Below, one piece after another: positions 8,441 through 17,305 of a DNA stretch of 64,000 nt (positions are counted from its first letter, which is position 1; the number at the start of each line of letters is the position of its first letter). A program made the translations under genes and the position numbers. The stretch covers positions 340,977 through 404,976 of the forward strand of contig NZ_KB849655.1 in NCBI RefSeq assembly GCF_000368765.1. The letters run 5' to 3'. The notes beneath the pieces were generated by a model, which did not search any database, had not been told where the DNA came from, and worked only from the letters and a program-made list of their open reading frames with translations. Origin of the DNA: Acinetobacter junii CIP 64.5. Its GTDB lineage: Bacteria; Pseudomonadota; Gammaproteobacteria; Pseudomonadales; Moraxellaceae.

Positions 8441-9235
8441 TTAAATTGAAGGATAATGTCCAGTTCCATTTGGCCATGGCGTCAATAGCTCAAATCCATC
8501 ATCAGTCACAGCAACCATGTGCTCCCATTGCGCTGACCAAGATTTGTCCTGAGTAACAACCGTCCAACCATCACTCAACTCTTTAACAAATGGTTTCCCA
8601 GCATTAACCATGGGTTCAATCGTAAATACCATGCCTTTTTTCAGCACCATACCCTGACCTTTTTGCCCGTAGTGCAAAATGTTTGGCTGTTCATGATATA
8701 CGCGCCCAATTCCATGACCGCAATACTCTCGGACAATACTATAGCCTTCACGCTGTGCTACAGATTGAATTGCATGACCAATATCACCTAAAGTCGCACC
8801 AGGCCTCACAGTATGAATACCAGCAAGCATCGCTTCGTAGGTAGTTTCTACTAATTTTTTTGCTTCAGGAGTAGGTTCACCCACAAAGTACATTCTACTG
8901 GTATCACCAAAGTAACCATCTTTGATGACAGCTACATCAATGTTTAAAATATCACCGTCTTTTAAAATCTTCTTTGCAGAAGGAATTGCATGACAAACCT
9001 CTTCATTGACGGAGATACACGTAGTCTTCGTAAAACCATGGTAGCCAACATTGGCAGGTATCACTTGCAGCGTATTTACAATGTAATCATTACAGATATC
9101 ATCTAGGTATTCTGTACTTACGCCAGGCTTAATATACTCGCCTATCATTTCTAAAACTTGTGCCGCTAAACGTCCTGAGATTCTTAACTTCTCAATATCT
9201 TGTTCCGTTTTGATGGTCACAGTAGAAGCTCTCAT
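8441..9235 (-). CDS. map: Methionine aminopeptidase type I
   Basis: 264 residues of the pita-bread fold that removes N-terminal Met from nascent proteins. The five metal ligands are all in place: Asp100 (NIDVAV), Asp111 (YFGDTS), His174 (GHGIGRVYHEQP), Glu207 (FTIEPM) and Glu238 (QWEHMVAVT), plus the substrate-binding His82. AGGAATA lies before the ATG. It is not next to rpsB or tsf here. Many bacteria with this gene context have a second map copy, which cannot be checked in the window. Confidence 0.95.
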   Translation of the reverse strand: MRASTVTIKTEQDIEKLRISGRLAAQVLEMIGEYIKPGVSTEYLDDICNDYIVNTLQVIPANVGYHGFTKTTCISVNEEVCHAIPSAKKILKDGDILNIDVAVIKDGYFGDTSRMYFVGEPTPEAKKLVETTYEAMLAGIHTVRPGATLGDIGHAIQSVAQREGYSIVREYCGHGIGRVYHEQPNILHYGQKGQGMVLKKGMVFTIEPMVNAGKPFVKELSDGWTVVTQDKSWSAQWEHMVAVTDDGFELLTPWPNGTGHYPSI

Positions 9236-9579
9236 TCGAGATATTCCTTATTAAAAAATAATAAAATCAAAAAATAATGCATAGGCGTTGCATTCATCAT
9301 TTCTATAGTTTTACGCCTTAGCTTTCAAATGTTCAATCCTTTTATGGACTAACACCAATTAATTGTACATTTAATTTAGATTTTTATCATAATATCATCA
9401 TGTTTAACCCATTTTTTCACTTTTAAAATCATTTCAAACAATTATGTTTACCAATCCTAATTATATGATTTACAAGCTTTCTTTTTAGTCAAAAATCAAT
9501 CAATTTTCACATAAAATTAGTTTCAAAAGAGAACATTTTTGGTCTAGAATTCGCACTTTTATTTTAAACCTCCCATTTT
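9236..9579. other. 344-bp divergent intergenic region map/brnQ
   Basis: Very A/T-rich and without an ORF of note. It must hold promoters for map (leftward) and brnQ (rightward), but no operator or riboswitch could be recognised. Just before brnQ the sequence reads CCTCCC, the opposite of a ribosome-binding site, so brnQ may be leaderless or poorly initiated at that ATG. Confidence 0.5.
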
Positions 9580-10881
9580 ATGAATCATCTTCGTACAGGA
9601 GATATTATTGCCTTAGGTTTTATGACCTTCGCACTGTTTATTGGTGCAGGTAATATTATTTTCCCACCTATTGTCGCACAACAAGCAGGTGAACATGTTT
9701 GGCTTGCTGCTTTTGGTTTTTTAATCACTGCAGTTGGTTTACCAGTGCTTACCATTATGGCTTTATCGCGAATGCAAGGCTCAATCGAGATTATTAGTTC
9801 TCCTTTAGGTCGATTTGCTAGCCTTTTATTAACAATTGTTTGTTATCTCTCTGTTGGTCCATTATTCGCTACTCCACGGACTGCGACAGTTTCATATGAA
9901 ATTGGTTTTGCTCCTTATTTTGGAACTTCGAGTAGTAGTTTATTTATATATAGTGTGATTTATTTTGCTCTAGTGACTGCTGTATCACTCTACCCAAATA
10001 AGCTGTTAGACACTGTAGGGCATGTTCTTGCGCCTTTAAAAATTATTGCACTGGCAATTTTAGGTATTGCAGCAATTGTTATTCCGACTGGTTATATCTC
10101 ACCGCCGATCAACAACTATGTGAGTAGTCCAGTATCTGAAGGCTTTGTTAATGGTTATCTCACCATGGACACGCTTGGTGCATTGGTCTTTGGTATCGTA
10201 ATTATTCAAGCAATACAATCACGTGGTGTGACAGACTCAAAACTGATAACTAAATATGCAATTATTGCAAGTTTAATTGCAGGTGTTGGACTTACACTCG
10301 TATATATCAGCCTATTCAAACTTGGTTTGGGTAGTCATGAAGTTGCTGCAAATGCTGACAATGGTGCTATTATTTTGCATGCATATGTTCAACACGCATT
10401 TGGCGACTTGGGTTCTATCTTTCTGACTGGATTAATTTTTTTAGCATGTATGGTGACTGCTATTGGGCTAACCTGTGCTTGTGCTGAATACTTTACAGAA
10501 TTGACTGGCCTACCATATAAATTACTTGTTTTTATCTTGATCGGTTTTTCATTGGTCATTTCGAATCTAGGCTTAACAAAACTTATTGCATTTTCAGTAC
10601 CAGTGCTTAGTGCTATTTATCCACCAGCTATAGTGGTTATTATGTTGAGTTTTTTCTGGAAATTTTGGAATAAACCATCATTAGTTGTTGGATCAGTTAC
10701 TACGGTTGCTTTTATTTTCGGAATTATAGAAGCGGTAAAAGCTGCGGGATTCAACGAATATTTACCAGTTTTCATTCAACATCTACCTTTGAATCAACAA
10801 AATTTGGCATGGCTACTTCCGTCTCTTATTGTACTGGTGGTAACTACTGCTATTGATCAAATGCGTAAAGAAAAAATTTAA
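9580..10881 (+). CDS. brnQ: Branched-chain amino acid transport protein BrnQ (LIVCS family)
   Basis: 433 residues, about 12 transmembrane helices. The first helix has the signature GFMTFALFIGAGNIIFPP and is followed by GLPVLTI. Both are typical of the LIVCS sodium/proton-coupled leucine-isoleucine-valine symporters. The protein ends with a short basic cytoplasmic tail (MRKEKI). No standard ribosome-binding site precedes the ATG. The length equals the family norm. There are no neighbouring amino-acid genes; the unit is monocistronic and is followed by a long inverted-repeat structure. Confidence 0.93.
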   Translation: MNHLRTGDIIALGFMTFALFIGAGNIIFPPIVAQQAGEHVWLAAFGFLITAVGLPVLTIMALSRMQGSIEIISSPLGRFASLLLTIVCYLSVGPLFATPRTATVSYEIGFAPYFGTSSSSLFIYSVIYFALVTAVSLYPNKLLDTVGHVLAPLKIIALAILGIAAIVIPTGYISPPINNYVSSPVSEGFVNGYLTMDTLGALVFGIVIIQAIQSRGVTDSKLITKYAIIASLIAGVGLTLVYISLFKLGLGSHEVAANADNGAIILHAYVQHAFGDLGSIFLTGLIFLACMVTAIGLTCACAEYFTELTGLPYKLLVFILIGFSLVISNLGLTKLIAFSVPVLSAIYPPAIVVIMLSFFWKFWNKPSLVVGSVTTVAFIFGIIEAVKAAGFNEYLPVFIQHLPLNQQNLAWLLPSLIVLVVTTAIDQMRKEKI

Positions 10882-10884
10882 AAT

Positions 10885-10979
10885 GATTTGTCGTTAAAAT
10901 GATGTTTTACCCAGACATGATTTTAGCTATACAGAAAATGTTCTTTTATCCAACGTTCATTTTTTGTTTACGACAAATC
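10885..10979 (+). repeat. Long-range inverted repeat after brnQ (possible structured 3' RNA / terminator)
   Basis: GATTTGTCGT (10885-10894) pairs exactly with ACGACAAATC (10970-10979). Nested inside, AAAATGA near 10896 can pair with TCATTTT near 10957. A TTTTTAG follows directly. The ends could close a 95-base structure terminating brnQ. No target-site duplication flanks it, which argues against a small transposable element. Confidence 0.5.
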
Positions 10980-11240
10980 TTTTTAGCTGTTAAATTAATA
11001 ATTTATGGTTTTATTATTTTCTATTTCTAAATGTAAAAAAACCAACAATATCATAATTAAAAATACCAACAATCACCAAATAAAATAATATTTTCATATA
11101 TAATTCAATACATTCTAAAATTTATTTTCAAAATAGTCTTTTTACCTATTGAAATCCCTAAAAATAAGCAGTACAACTTTAAATTCAATTCTGACAAAAA
11201 CGATTAGGTTTCTGTCATCACGACTCAAGGAGGGATGGAG
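10980..11240. other. 261-bp A/T-rich intergenic stretch before the gene at 11241
   Basis: No ORF, tRNA or riboswitch seen. Together with the structure at 10885-10979 it makes a 359-bp gene-free gap. The last bases hold a very strong ribosome-binding site (AGGAGGG, 11228-11234). Confidence 0.5.
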
Positions 11241-11480
11241 ATGTTATCATTACATTTCAACAAGCAAGTCTTCATTAACACTCTGAAGGCAAACGATTCG
11301 ATCGTATATGCAATCACAACACTCGCACTTATGGCTACGTTGTTATTACAAGGCACAATTAAAGGTAATTTGAAACCTGAATATTTCGCCTATGCACTGA
11401 TCGTTTCACTAGCCTTTTGTACGTGGGGTATTGTGGACCGAAAGTTTCGACAAATGAGTGCTGAGCGTCAAAAAAATTAA
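11241..11480 (+). CDS. Small two-helix membrane protein, unknown function
   Basis: 79 residues from the ATG at 11241; the ATG at 11235 is excluded because AGGAGGG (11228-11234) touches it, whereas 11241 has 6-base spacing. There are two hydrophobic segments at about 21-37 and 48-64, with KGNLKPEY between them and a basic, polar C-terminus (DRKFRQMSAERQKN). The unusually strong ribosome-binding site implies high translation. No family recognised. Confidence 0.6.
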   Translation: MLSLHFNKQVFINTLKANDSIVYAITTLALMATLLLQGTIKGNLKPEYFAYALIVSLAFCTWGIVDRKFRQMSAERQKN

Positions 11481-11512
11481 TTTACTAAAATGGATGAGTC
11501 ATCATCCATTTT

Positions 11513-11974
11513 TTATTGGAAATAAATTATTGTTCCGTAAAGCAATATAGCTGTTGCACCCAGCTCAACCACTATCAAACTAAACATTATAAAACTCATA
11601 CACCAACTTGGTAGTGTCCAATGTCCCAATTGATGAGGTTGTTTAAATTGGTTGGTTGTGTCTTTTAAAAAACCATGGATTATGTAAGTTAGGATCGACA
11701 TCGAGAAAAAGAACAGATTCGCAACAACGCAAAATAATTTTGTAGTTTCACTTAACATACTGAAATAACTTAAACATGCCAAAATTAAACTGGCACTCGC
11801 ATATAACAAACTACTACGATGCGCAATATCTACATAATAATGAGCTCTTGATTGTTGAGATCTTCGAATTTGATAATATTTCCAAACGCCTGTTAACATT
11901 CCTACCCAAAGAAAAATTCCACTAAAAATTATTGCTAATTCCATTGCTTGGTTAAATTCCACAACTATATCCAT
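11513..11974 (-). CDS. Four-helix membrane protein, unknown function
   Basis: 153 residues with four predicted transmembrane helices (about 12-31, 54-73, 80-101, 122-149). There is a basic cytoplasmic loop YYQIRRSQQSR after helix 1 and a KDTTNQFKQPHQ loop before helix 4. No motif or family was recognised. It converges with the small gene at 11241-11480 and is divergent from the hydrolase at 12094. Confidence 0.6.
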   Translation of the reverse strand: MDIVVEFNQAMELAIIFSGIFLWVGMLTGVWKYYQIRRSQQSRAHYYVDIAHRSSLLYASASLILACLSYFSMLSETTKLFCVVANLFFFSMSILTYIIHGFLKDTTNQFKQPHQLGHWTLPSWCMSFIMFSLIVVELGATAILLYGTIIYFQ

Positions 11975-12093
11975 TTGATTTGTTTAATTAATAATCTTGA
12001 TTCTACCTTTATTTGACTTTTTAGTCATTTTTTATATAAGTTTCTTTTTGGAACTTATGTAAAGTAATTAGAGATAGTATTGAGTTCTCCGTT

Positions 12094-12951
12094 ATGAATA
12101 CCTATAAATCTTTTTGGATCAGCTGTAAAGATGGTTATCAACTTTCAGCTCGATACTACGCTTCTGAAAATAATACAAAACAGTTTCCAATTCTGGTTTG
12201 TTCAGCAACTGGCATTACTCAGAACTTTTACAATTCATTTGCACAATGGCTGAATCAACAAGGTTATCAAGTTCTCACCTTTGATTTCAGAGGAATTGGT
12301 GAGTCATTACATGGCAAATTAAAAGATTCTACAGCAAGTATTGATGATTGGGGTTTATTGGATATACCAGCTGCAATTGACTCACTAATCAACAAAACCC
12401 ACGCACAACAGGTGATTATTATTGGTCATAGTGCTGGCGGGCAGTTGCTTGGTATCAACCCTTCTTATGAAAAAGTTGCCAAGGTATTAGCTATTGCGGG
12501 TTCTACAGGTCACATCAAAGGTCTAAAGGGAAAAACTAAGTTATTAGCTCCTGTTATGTTCAACATTATTTTCCCTGTTTCAAGTTTATTTAAAGGATAC
12601 GGTGCGACACAATTCATCGGCATGGGTGAAAACCTACCGAAAAATGTTGCAAGACAATGGGCTGAGTTTTGTAGTAAACCTGGTTATGTAATGAATACGA
12701 TTGGTAAAACTATTTTTAATGACTATCATCAGCAAATTAAGTGCCCTATCGTTTCGTTTTGGGCTACAGACGATGAAATCGCCACAGAAGCGAATGTCAA
12801 AGATTTATTACGACTGTATCCAAACGCTGAAACCAAACTAGTTCAACTTGATCCACAGAAACATGGTTTTAATGAGATCGGGCATATGTCGATGTTTAAA
12901 AAGAGCCATAAGCAACTATGGTCAATCATTGAAAAAGAAATCAACGTCTAA
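12094..12951 (+). CDS. Alpha/beta hydrolase (serine aminopeptidase S33-like)
   Basis: 285 residues. Nucleophile elbow GHSAGG with Ser113. An oxyanion region sits near CSATGITQNFY (37-46). The FDFRGIGES loop follows strand 4, the acid is probably in WATDDE (about 225-232), and a His is in HGFNE near the end. No signal peptide, so cytoplasmic. The family covers esterases and lipases; the FDxRGxGxS wording is common in COG4757-type predicted hydrolases. Substrate unknown. It has its own terminator, and its promoter region faces the membrane-protein gene at 11513. Confidence 0.85.
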   Translation: MNTYKSFWISCKDGYQLSARYYASENNTKQFPILVCSATGITQNFYNSFAQWLNQQGYQVLTFDFRGIGESLHGKLKDSTASIDDWGLLDIPAAIDSLINKTHAQQVIIIGHSAGGQLLGINPSYEKVAKVLAIAGSTGHIKGLKGKTKLLAPVMFNIIFPVSSLFKGYGATQFIGMGENLPKNVARQWAEFCSKPGYVMNTIGKTIFNDYHQQIKCPIVSFWATDDEIATEANVKDLLRLYPNAETKLVQLDPQKHGFNEIGHMSMFKKSHKQLWSIIEKEINV

Positions 12952-12974
12952 TAAATAAGTACCCTCTTCACTTT

Positions 12975-13014
12975 ACGCATCTAAATATGTAATCCTGTTT
13001 AGATGCGTCTTTTT
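12975..13014 (+). terminator. Terminator of the alpha/beta hydrolase gene
   Basis: 11-bp perfect stem ACGCATCTAAA (12975-12985) / TTTAGATGCGT (12998-13008), then CTTTTT. Confidence 0.85.
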
Positions 13015-13490
13015 AATAACATCAAATTCCACCTTTCATCATTCCAAAATTAATTAATCAAACTAAATCGACCGCCAAATTTATTAAATTTTCTACATCT
13101 GTATATTTTATTGATCAAAAAACAGCATAAAAATGTGATAAAGAATGTATTAATTCATCTTTTTAGATTATTTATTCTAGTTATTTTTTAACCATATGTT
13201 TAACCCAATTATCTGTATTTGATAGTATTTATTATATAAATATATTGATTTCTATATTTTATGACATTTGAGTCAGAAGTTTTTGCCTTTAAAGTCACGT
13301 CAAATATTGTATTTATTTTCTACAATAGCAATGTTCTTGAGATAGACTGATTTATAGAAAAACTGTCTATCTGAAAGAGTGTGTAGAATAGATAAAACCA
13401 TCATAAATAACATTTTTATATGTTTTTTCGATGATTTTTTATTCAAAATAAAGATAGCTGTAGAGCTTCTTTAAGGAAGATTTGTTATAA
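13015..13490. other. 476-bp A/T-rich intergenic region
   Basis: No convincing ORF, tRNA or repeat. It is strongly A/T-rich and upstream of a 26-codon ORF and a MarR-family gene, so it probably contains their promoter(s). No operator dyad could be singled out. Confidence 0.45.
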
Positions 13491-13571
13491 ATGAAATGGT
13501 GGAAAATTCAATCAATCTTGGATTTTTCAGCAAGTCGTGAAGACACTTCATGGAATTCAAGAGTTGGTTAA
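13491..13571 (+). CDS. Possible 26-residue leader peptide upstream of the MarR gene
   Basis: ATG at 13491, stop TAA at 13569-13571. An AAGGAAG ribosome-binding site lies 11 bases upstream (13473-13479). The peptide starts MKWWKIQSILDFSAS and contains three tryptophans, two of them adjacent, with a third near the end. It ends 34 bases before the MarR start. It is too short to judge coding quality; conservation would decide. Confidence 0.35.
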   Translation: MKWWKIQSILDFSASREDTSWNSRVG

Positions 13572-13605
13572 CCAATTCACAGTAACAAGCATAGGAAATA
13601 AGTAA

Positions 13606-14070
13606 ATGCCTAAAAAATATGCGCGTTTTTTACCTACAGCCGAATCATTTAACTTAGAAGACTTTCCATATTACTGGATTTCTCAAGTAAATGCTCAGTA
13701 CGTTCAAAACATCGACAACGTACTTAAAAAGTATGGTTTAGACAATTCTCGCCGTCGTATTTTACTTGCATTGAATGTAAAACCTCATGCCAGCGTATCA
13801 GAACTATCAGATATGGTCATTTCAAAGATGTCTACGACCACTAAAATCGTTTATCGCCTGAAAGATGAAGGCTATATCGAAACTTACTCTTGCAAAGAAG
13901 ATGGTCGTATTACGCGAGTTTTTCTGACAGACAAAGGTAAAGAAATGATTGTTAAAATTAATGACCTGACTTCAGTCATTTTAGAACAATCTTTCGATGG
14001 TTTAACTCCATTGCAAATAGAAAAAACAATGGAAATCTTAAAACATATGTTTAAGAATTTATCACGTTGA
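13606..14070 (+). CDS. MarR-family transcriptional regulator
   Basis: 154 residues, winged helix-turn-helix dimer type. The helix-turn-helix lies at about 60-85 (SVSELSDMVISKMSTTTKIVYRL in blocks), followed by the wing with EDGRITRVFLTDKGKEM, the classic MarR D-R-L/T-G-K segment. An N-terminal extension of about 20 residues (ARFLPTAESFNLEDFPYYW) precedes the dimerisation helix. AGGAAA lies before the ATG. It is transcribed alone, or together with a 26-codon ORF just upstream, and ends at a strong terminator, so its targets are elsewhere or it autoregulates. Confidence 0.9.
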   Translation: MPKKYARFLPTAESFNLEDFPYYWISQVNAQYVQNIDNVLKKYGLDNSRRRILLALNVKPHASVSELSDMVISKMSTTTKIVYRLKDEGYIETYSCKEDGRITRVFLTDKGKEMIVKINDLTSVILEQSFDGLTPLQIEKTMEILKHMFKNLSR

Positions 14071-14083
14071 TTTAATCAAATTT

Positions 14084-14113
14084 AAAAAAGCTTCCTATAA
14101 AAGAAGCTTTTTT
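14084..14113. terminator. Bidirectional terminator between MarR and SRAP genes
   Basis: Perfect 11-bp stem AAAAAAGCTTC (14084-14094) / GAAGCTTTTTT (14103-14113), A/T-flanked on both sides, between two convergent genes. Confidence 0.85.
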
Positions 14114-14123
14114 ATTTTCGAAT

Positions 14124-14792
14124 CTAAAATAAATCAAACATATTGAGCTGGGGTGTGATTTTCTCAATTTTGAGTTTTGGTACATGTAAACATTCAAACT
14201 CCTCTACAGGAAAACCATTCATAAAATTAATTAATTGATATGGCTGTTTTAATGTTAACCACTCATCTAATTGTTCATGAGGAATAACTACAACTGATCT
14301 TTTAACATCACCAGGTTCATGGAAATCCTTCATCATCGGATGATCTATAGCGTCCATGGTTAACATCGCTGATGAACGAATTATTTTGTCATTTAACTTT
14401 CTAATCTCATAAAGTGCAGCAATATAAAATGCCCGTCCATCTTTACGCTTTACAGCCCAGCGTTGTGGTTTGTTATTTGTATATTTGCTTTCATAAAACT
14501 CAGTTACAGGGATTACGCCAAACTTACATTTGTTGGCAGATTCTTGAAAACTTGGTTTCTGAAAAATAGTTTCGTGACGTGCATTATAAGTATGTTTTGA
14601 AATATTAAGATCTTCTGCCCATTTAGGTACTAAACCAAACAGTACTTCCCTCCACTCCAAACCTTGTTCAGATTTAAACAATAATGGAGTTTTATAACTT
14701 GGATAAACCTCTTCTTCATAGGCAAAAGATACAAGCGGCAATTCAAGTTGCTTTACTTGCTCCAGTGTGATGGGTTTAAAGTTAGCACACAT
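14124..14792 (-). CDS. SOS response-associated peptidase (SRAP, YedK/HMCES family)
   Basis: 222 residues. The protein begins Met-Cys (MCANFKP), so removal of Met exposes the catalytic Cys2 that forms the thiazolidine crosslink with abasic sites in single-stranded DNA. YNARHETI carries the conserved Asn, VTEFYES the conserved Glu, and HPMMKDFHEPGDVKRSVVVIP (in blocks) the active-site His region. The family shields abasic sites at replication forks. There is no visible LexA box upstream. Terminators bracket the gene, so it is transcribed alone. Confidence 0.92.
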   Translation of the reverse strand: MCANFKPITLEQVKQLELPLVSFAYEEEVYPSYKTPLLFKSEQGLEWREVLFGLVPKWAEDLNISKHTYNARHETIFQKPSFQESANKCKFGVIPVTEFYESKYTNNKPQRWAVKRKDGRAFYIAALYEIRKLNDKIIRSSAMLTMDAIDHPMMKDFHEPGDVKRSVVVIPHEQLDEWLTLKQPYQLINFMNGFPVEEFECLHVPKLKIEKITPQLNMFDLF

Positions 14793-14812
14793 AAAAAATG
14801 ATCTTCAAAATA

Positions 14813-14838
14813 ATAAAAGCCTCCGAAGAGGCTTTTAT
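14813..14838 (-). terminator. Terminator between glcB and the SRAP gene
   Basis: ATAAAAGCCTC (14813-14823), CGAA tetraloop, GAGGCTTTTAT (14828-14838). The stop codon of glcB is 12 bases to the right, so it terminates glcB. Confidence 0.85.
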
Positions 14839-14849
14839 TTTAGATGAAA

Positions 14850-17012
14850 TTAATCACCTGTATAACCTTTAAGTTTTAAACGTGCAGCATGTAACAATGG
14901 CTCTGTATAACCCGATGGTTGCTCAGCGCCTTTGAAAATTAAATCAGAGGCTGCTTGGAAAGCGATACCATCAAAGTTTGGTGCCATTGGCGTATAAAGT
15001 GGATCATTCGCATTTTGTTGATCTACAATTACAGCCATACGTTTCAATACCTCTTCAACTTGTTCACGCGTTACGATACCGTGACGTAACCAGTTTGCAA
15101 CATGTTGAGAAGAAATACGTAAAGTTGCACGATCTTCCATTAAACCAACGTTGTTGATGTCTGGAACTTTAGAACAACCTACGCCTAGGTCAACCCAACG
15201 AACGACATAACCCAGAATACCTTGACAGTTATTTTCAAGTTCGTTGTTAATTTCTTCAGCAGTCCAGTTGGTTTCTGGAGCAAAAGGAGGTGTTAACAAG
15301 TCATCCAGAGACAACATATCTTCATTAGCCAACTCATCCTGACGTGCTTTCACGTTGATTTGATGGTAATGCAATGCATGAAGTACCGCACCTGTTGGAG
15401 ATGGAACCCATGCACAAGATGCACCTGCATTTGGATGTGCAGTTTTAGTCGCCAACATATCTTTCATGCTGTCTGGTTTTGGCCACATGCCTTTACCAAT
15501 TTGTGCCTTACCTTGTAGGCCACATGCCAAACCAATCGCAACGTTACGATTTTCGTAAGCAGCAATCCATTTCTGAGCTTTAATAGCTTCTTTACGGACC
15601 ATTGGCGCTGCTTCCATAGAGGTATGGATTTCATCACCCGTACGATCCATAAAACCAGTGTTAATGAAAATCGTACGGTCTTTTGCAGCAGCAATACAGT
15701 TTTTCAAATTAACTGAAGTACGACGTTCTTCATCCATGATACCGATTTTGAGTGTTTTCGCAGGTAAGCCAAGTGCCTGTTCCGCACGCTCAAACAATTC
15801 AACTGCGAATGCAACTTCTTCTGGGCCATGCATTTTTGGCTTAACGATATACATAGAACCTTTACGAGAGTTCTTATTTTCGTTTTCGCCACGAATATCT
15901 GAAATTGTAAGTAATGGAGTAACTAATGCATCCATAATACCTTCAAACACTTCTTCACCTTCAACAAGGATGGCTGGGTTTGTCATCAAGTGACCAACGT
16001 TACGAAGAAGCATCAATGAACGACCATGTAAAGTTGTCGTTCCACCGATCAAGTTTTTAACAGTACGATCTTTATTAAGAGCACGAGTAACTGTTTTACC
16101 GTTCTTCTCGATTGATTCTTGTAAATCACCCTTCATTAAGCCTAACCAGTTACGGTAGCCTTCTACTTTTTCTTCAGCATCTACAGCTGCTACAGAATCT
16201 TCCAAATCTTGAATAGTTGTAATTGCTGCTTCAAGTGTTAAATCTTTAACGCCTGCTGCATCAGTTTTACCAATTGGGCTATTCGCATCGATATCGATAA
16301 TTACATGCAAGCCATTGTTTAATAAAACAACCTCTGTAGGGTTTTCTGCTTCACCATTAAAGCCAACGAATTGTGACTCATGAGCTAAAGAAGTAGTAGA
16401 ACCATCTTTCAACGTAACAACTAAACGGTTATGTTCGATTGCGTATTTAGTCGCATCAGCATGTGAACCTTGTGCCAATGGGAAAGTTTGATTTAAGAAA
16501 TCTTTAGCAAAAGCAATAACTTTGTCGCCACGAACAGGGTTATAACCCTTGCCTTTTTCAGCGCCGTTTTCTTCAGAAATTACATCAGTACCATAAAGTG
16601 CATCGTATAATGAACCCCAACGTGCATTTGCAGCATTTAAGCAATAACGTGCATTACGTACAGGTACAACAAGCTGTGGACCAGCTAATAATGCGATTTC
16701 TTCATCAACATTTTCAGTTGTAACTTTGAAGTCTTCAACTTCAGGAACAAGATAACCAATTTCAGTTAAGAATGCCTTATAAGCATTTAACTCAAATTTA
16801 TTATTGCGGTGCCATTCATCAATTTTAGCTTGTAGCTCTTCACGCTTCGCTAATAATGCTTTGTTCTTAGGGCTAAGATCGACAACGACTTGCTCGAAAT
16901 TTTTCCAGTAAGTTTCACTATCTAAACCAGAACCTGGTAAAGCTTCATTTTCGATGAAATCGTAAAGTTCTTTAGCAATCGCTAGCTTGCCTTTTTGAAT
17001 ACGTACAGTCAT
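14850..17012 (-). CDS. glcB: Malate synthase G
   Basis: 720 residues, the length of the large monomeric isoform G that condenses glyoxylate with acetyl-CoA to malate in the glyoxylate shunt. The TIM-barrel core contains [19 protein letters not shown] (in blocks), the KMHGPEEV segment and [18 protein letters not shown] with catalytic acid residues. The C-terminal part has [24 protein letters not shown] (in blocks) followed by [10 protein letters not shown]. Transcribed alone; the glc operon genes are absent here, which fits constitutive or isocitrate-lyase-linked expression. Isocitrate lyase is not in the window. Confidence 0.97.
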   Translation of the reverse strand: MTVRIQKGKLAIAKELYDFIENEALPGSGLDSETYWKNFEQVVVDLSPKNKALLAKREELQAKIDEWHRNNKFELNAYKAFLTEIGYLVPEVEDFKVTTENVDEEIALLAGPQLVVPVRNARYCLNAANARWGSLYDALYGTDVISEENGAEKGKGYNPVRGDKVIAFAKDFLNQTFPLAQGSHADATKYAIEHNRLVVTLKDGSTTSLAHESQFVGFNGEAENPTEVVLLNNGLHVIIDIDANSPIGKTDAAGVKDLTLEAAITTIQDLEDSVAAVDAEEKVEGYRNWLGLMKGDLQESIEKNGKTVTRALNKDRTVKNLIGGTTTLHGRSLMLLRNVGHLMTNPAILVEGEEVFEGIMDALVTPLLTISDIRGENENKNSRKGSMYIVKPKMHGPEEVAFAVELFERAEQALGLPAKTLKIGIMDEERRTSVNLKNCIAAAKDRTIFINTGFMDRTGDEIHTSMEAAPMVRKEAIKAQKWIAAYENRNVAIGLACGLQGKAQIGKGMWPKPDSMKDMLATKTAHPNAGASCAWVPSPTGAVLHALHYHQINVKARQDELANEDMLSLDDLLTPPFAPETNWTAEEINNELENNCQGILGYVVRWVDLGVGCSKVPDINNVGLMEDRATLRISSQHVANWLRHGIVTREQVEEVLKRMAVIVDQQNANDPLYTPMAPNFDGIAFQAASDLIFKGAEQPSGYTEPLLHAARLKLKGYTGD

Positions 17013-17280
17013 TGTCTTTCCTGATGGTGCTAACTTTTTATAACAAGAATCCTAGTATACTGATTTATACTAGCCTGAATAGTAATATCACATTCCTAAA
17101 TAGTAAGCATTTTCTCAATTAGAAGTATTGACAACTACGAGATTTAGTAAATCAAAACTTTAAATTAAAATTTTACTTATTCTATGAGGATGTAATGATC
17201 TCACAGTCTTAAAAACACATTTAGTTATAACAAAAATCAACCAAGAATAAAGCTTTCTCAGTATCAAAATATAAAAAAAA

Positions 17281-17300
17281 GCATTCCGAAGAATGCCTTT
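17281..17300 (-). terminator. Terminator of zapE
   Basis: Leftward reading: AAAGGCATTC, TTCG loop, GAATGC, then eight Ts. It lies 6 bases after the zapE stop. Confidence 0.8.
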
Positions 17301-17305
17301 ATAAA

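Noticed and set aside
15658..15993. 111-codon open frame antisense to glcB
   Set aside because: Composition follows the codon structure of glcB on the other strand, and no start signal is seen.
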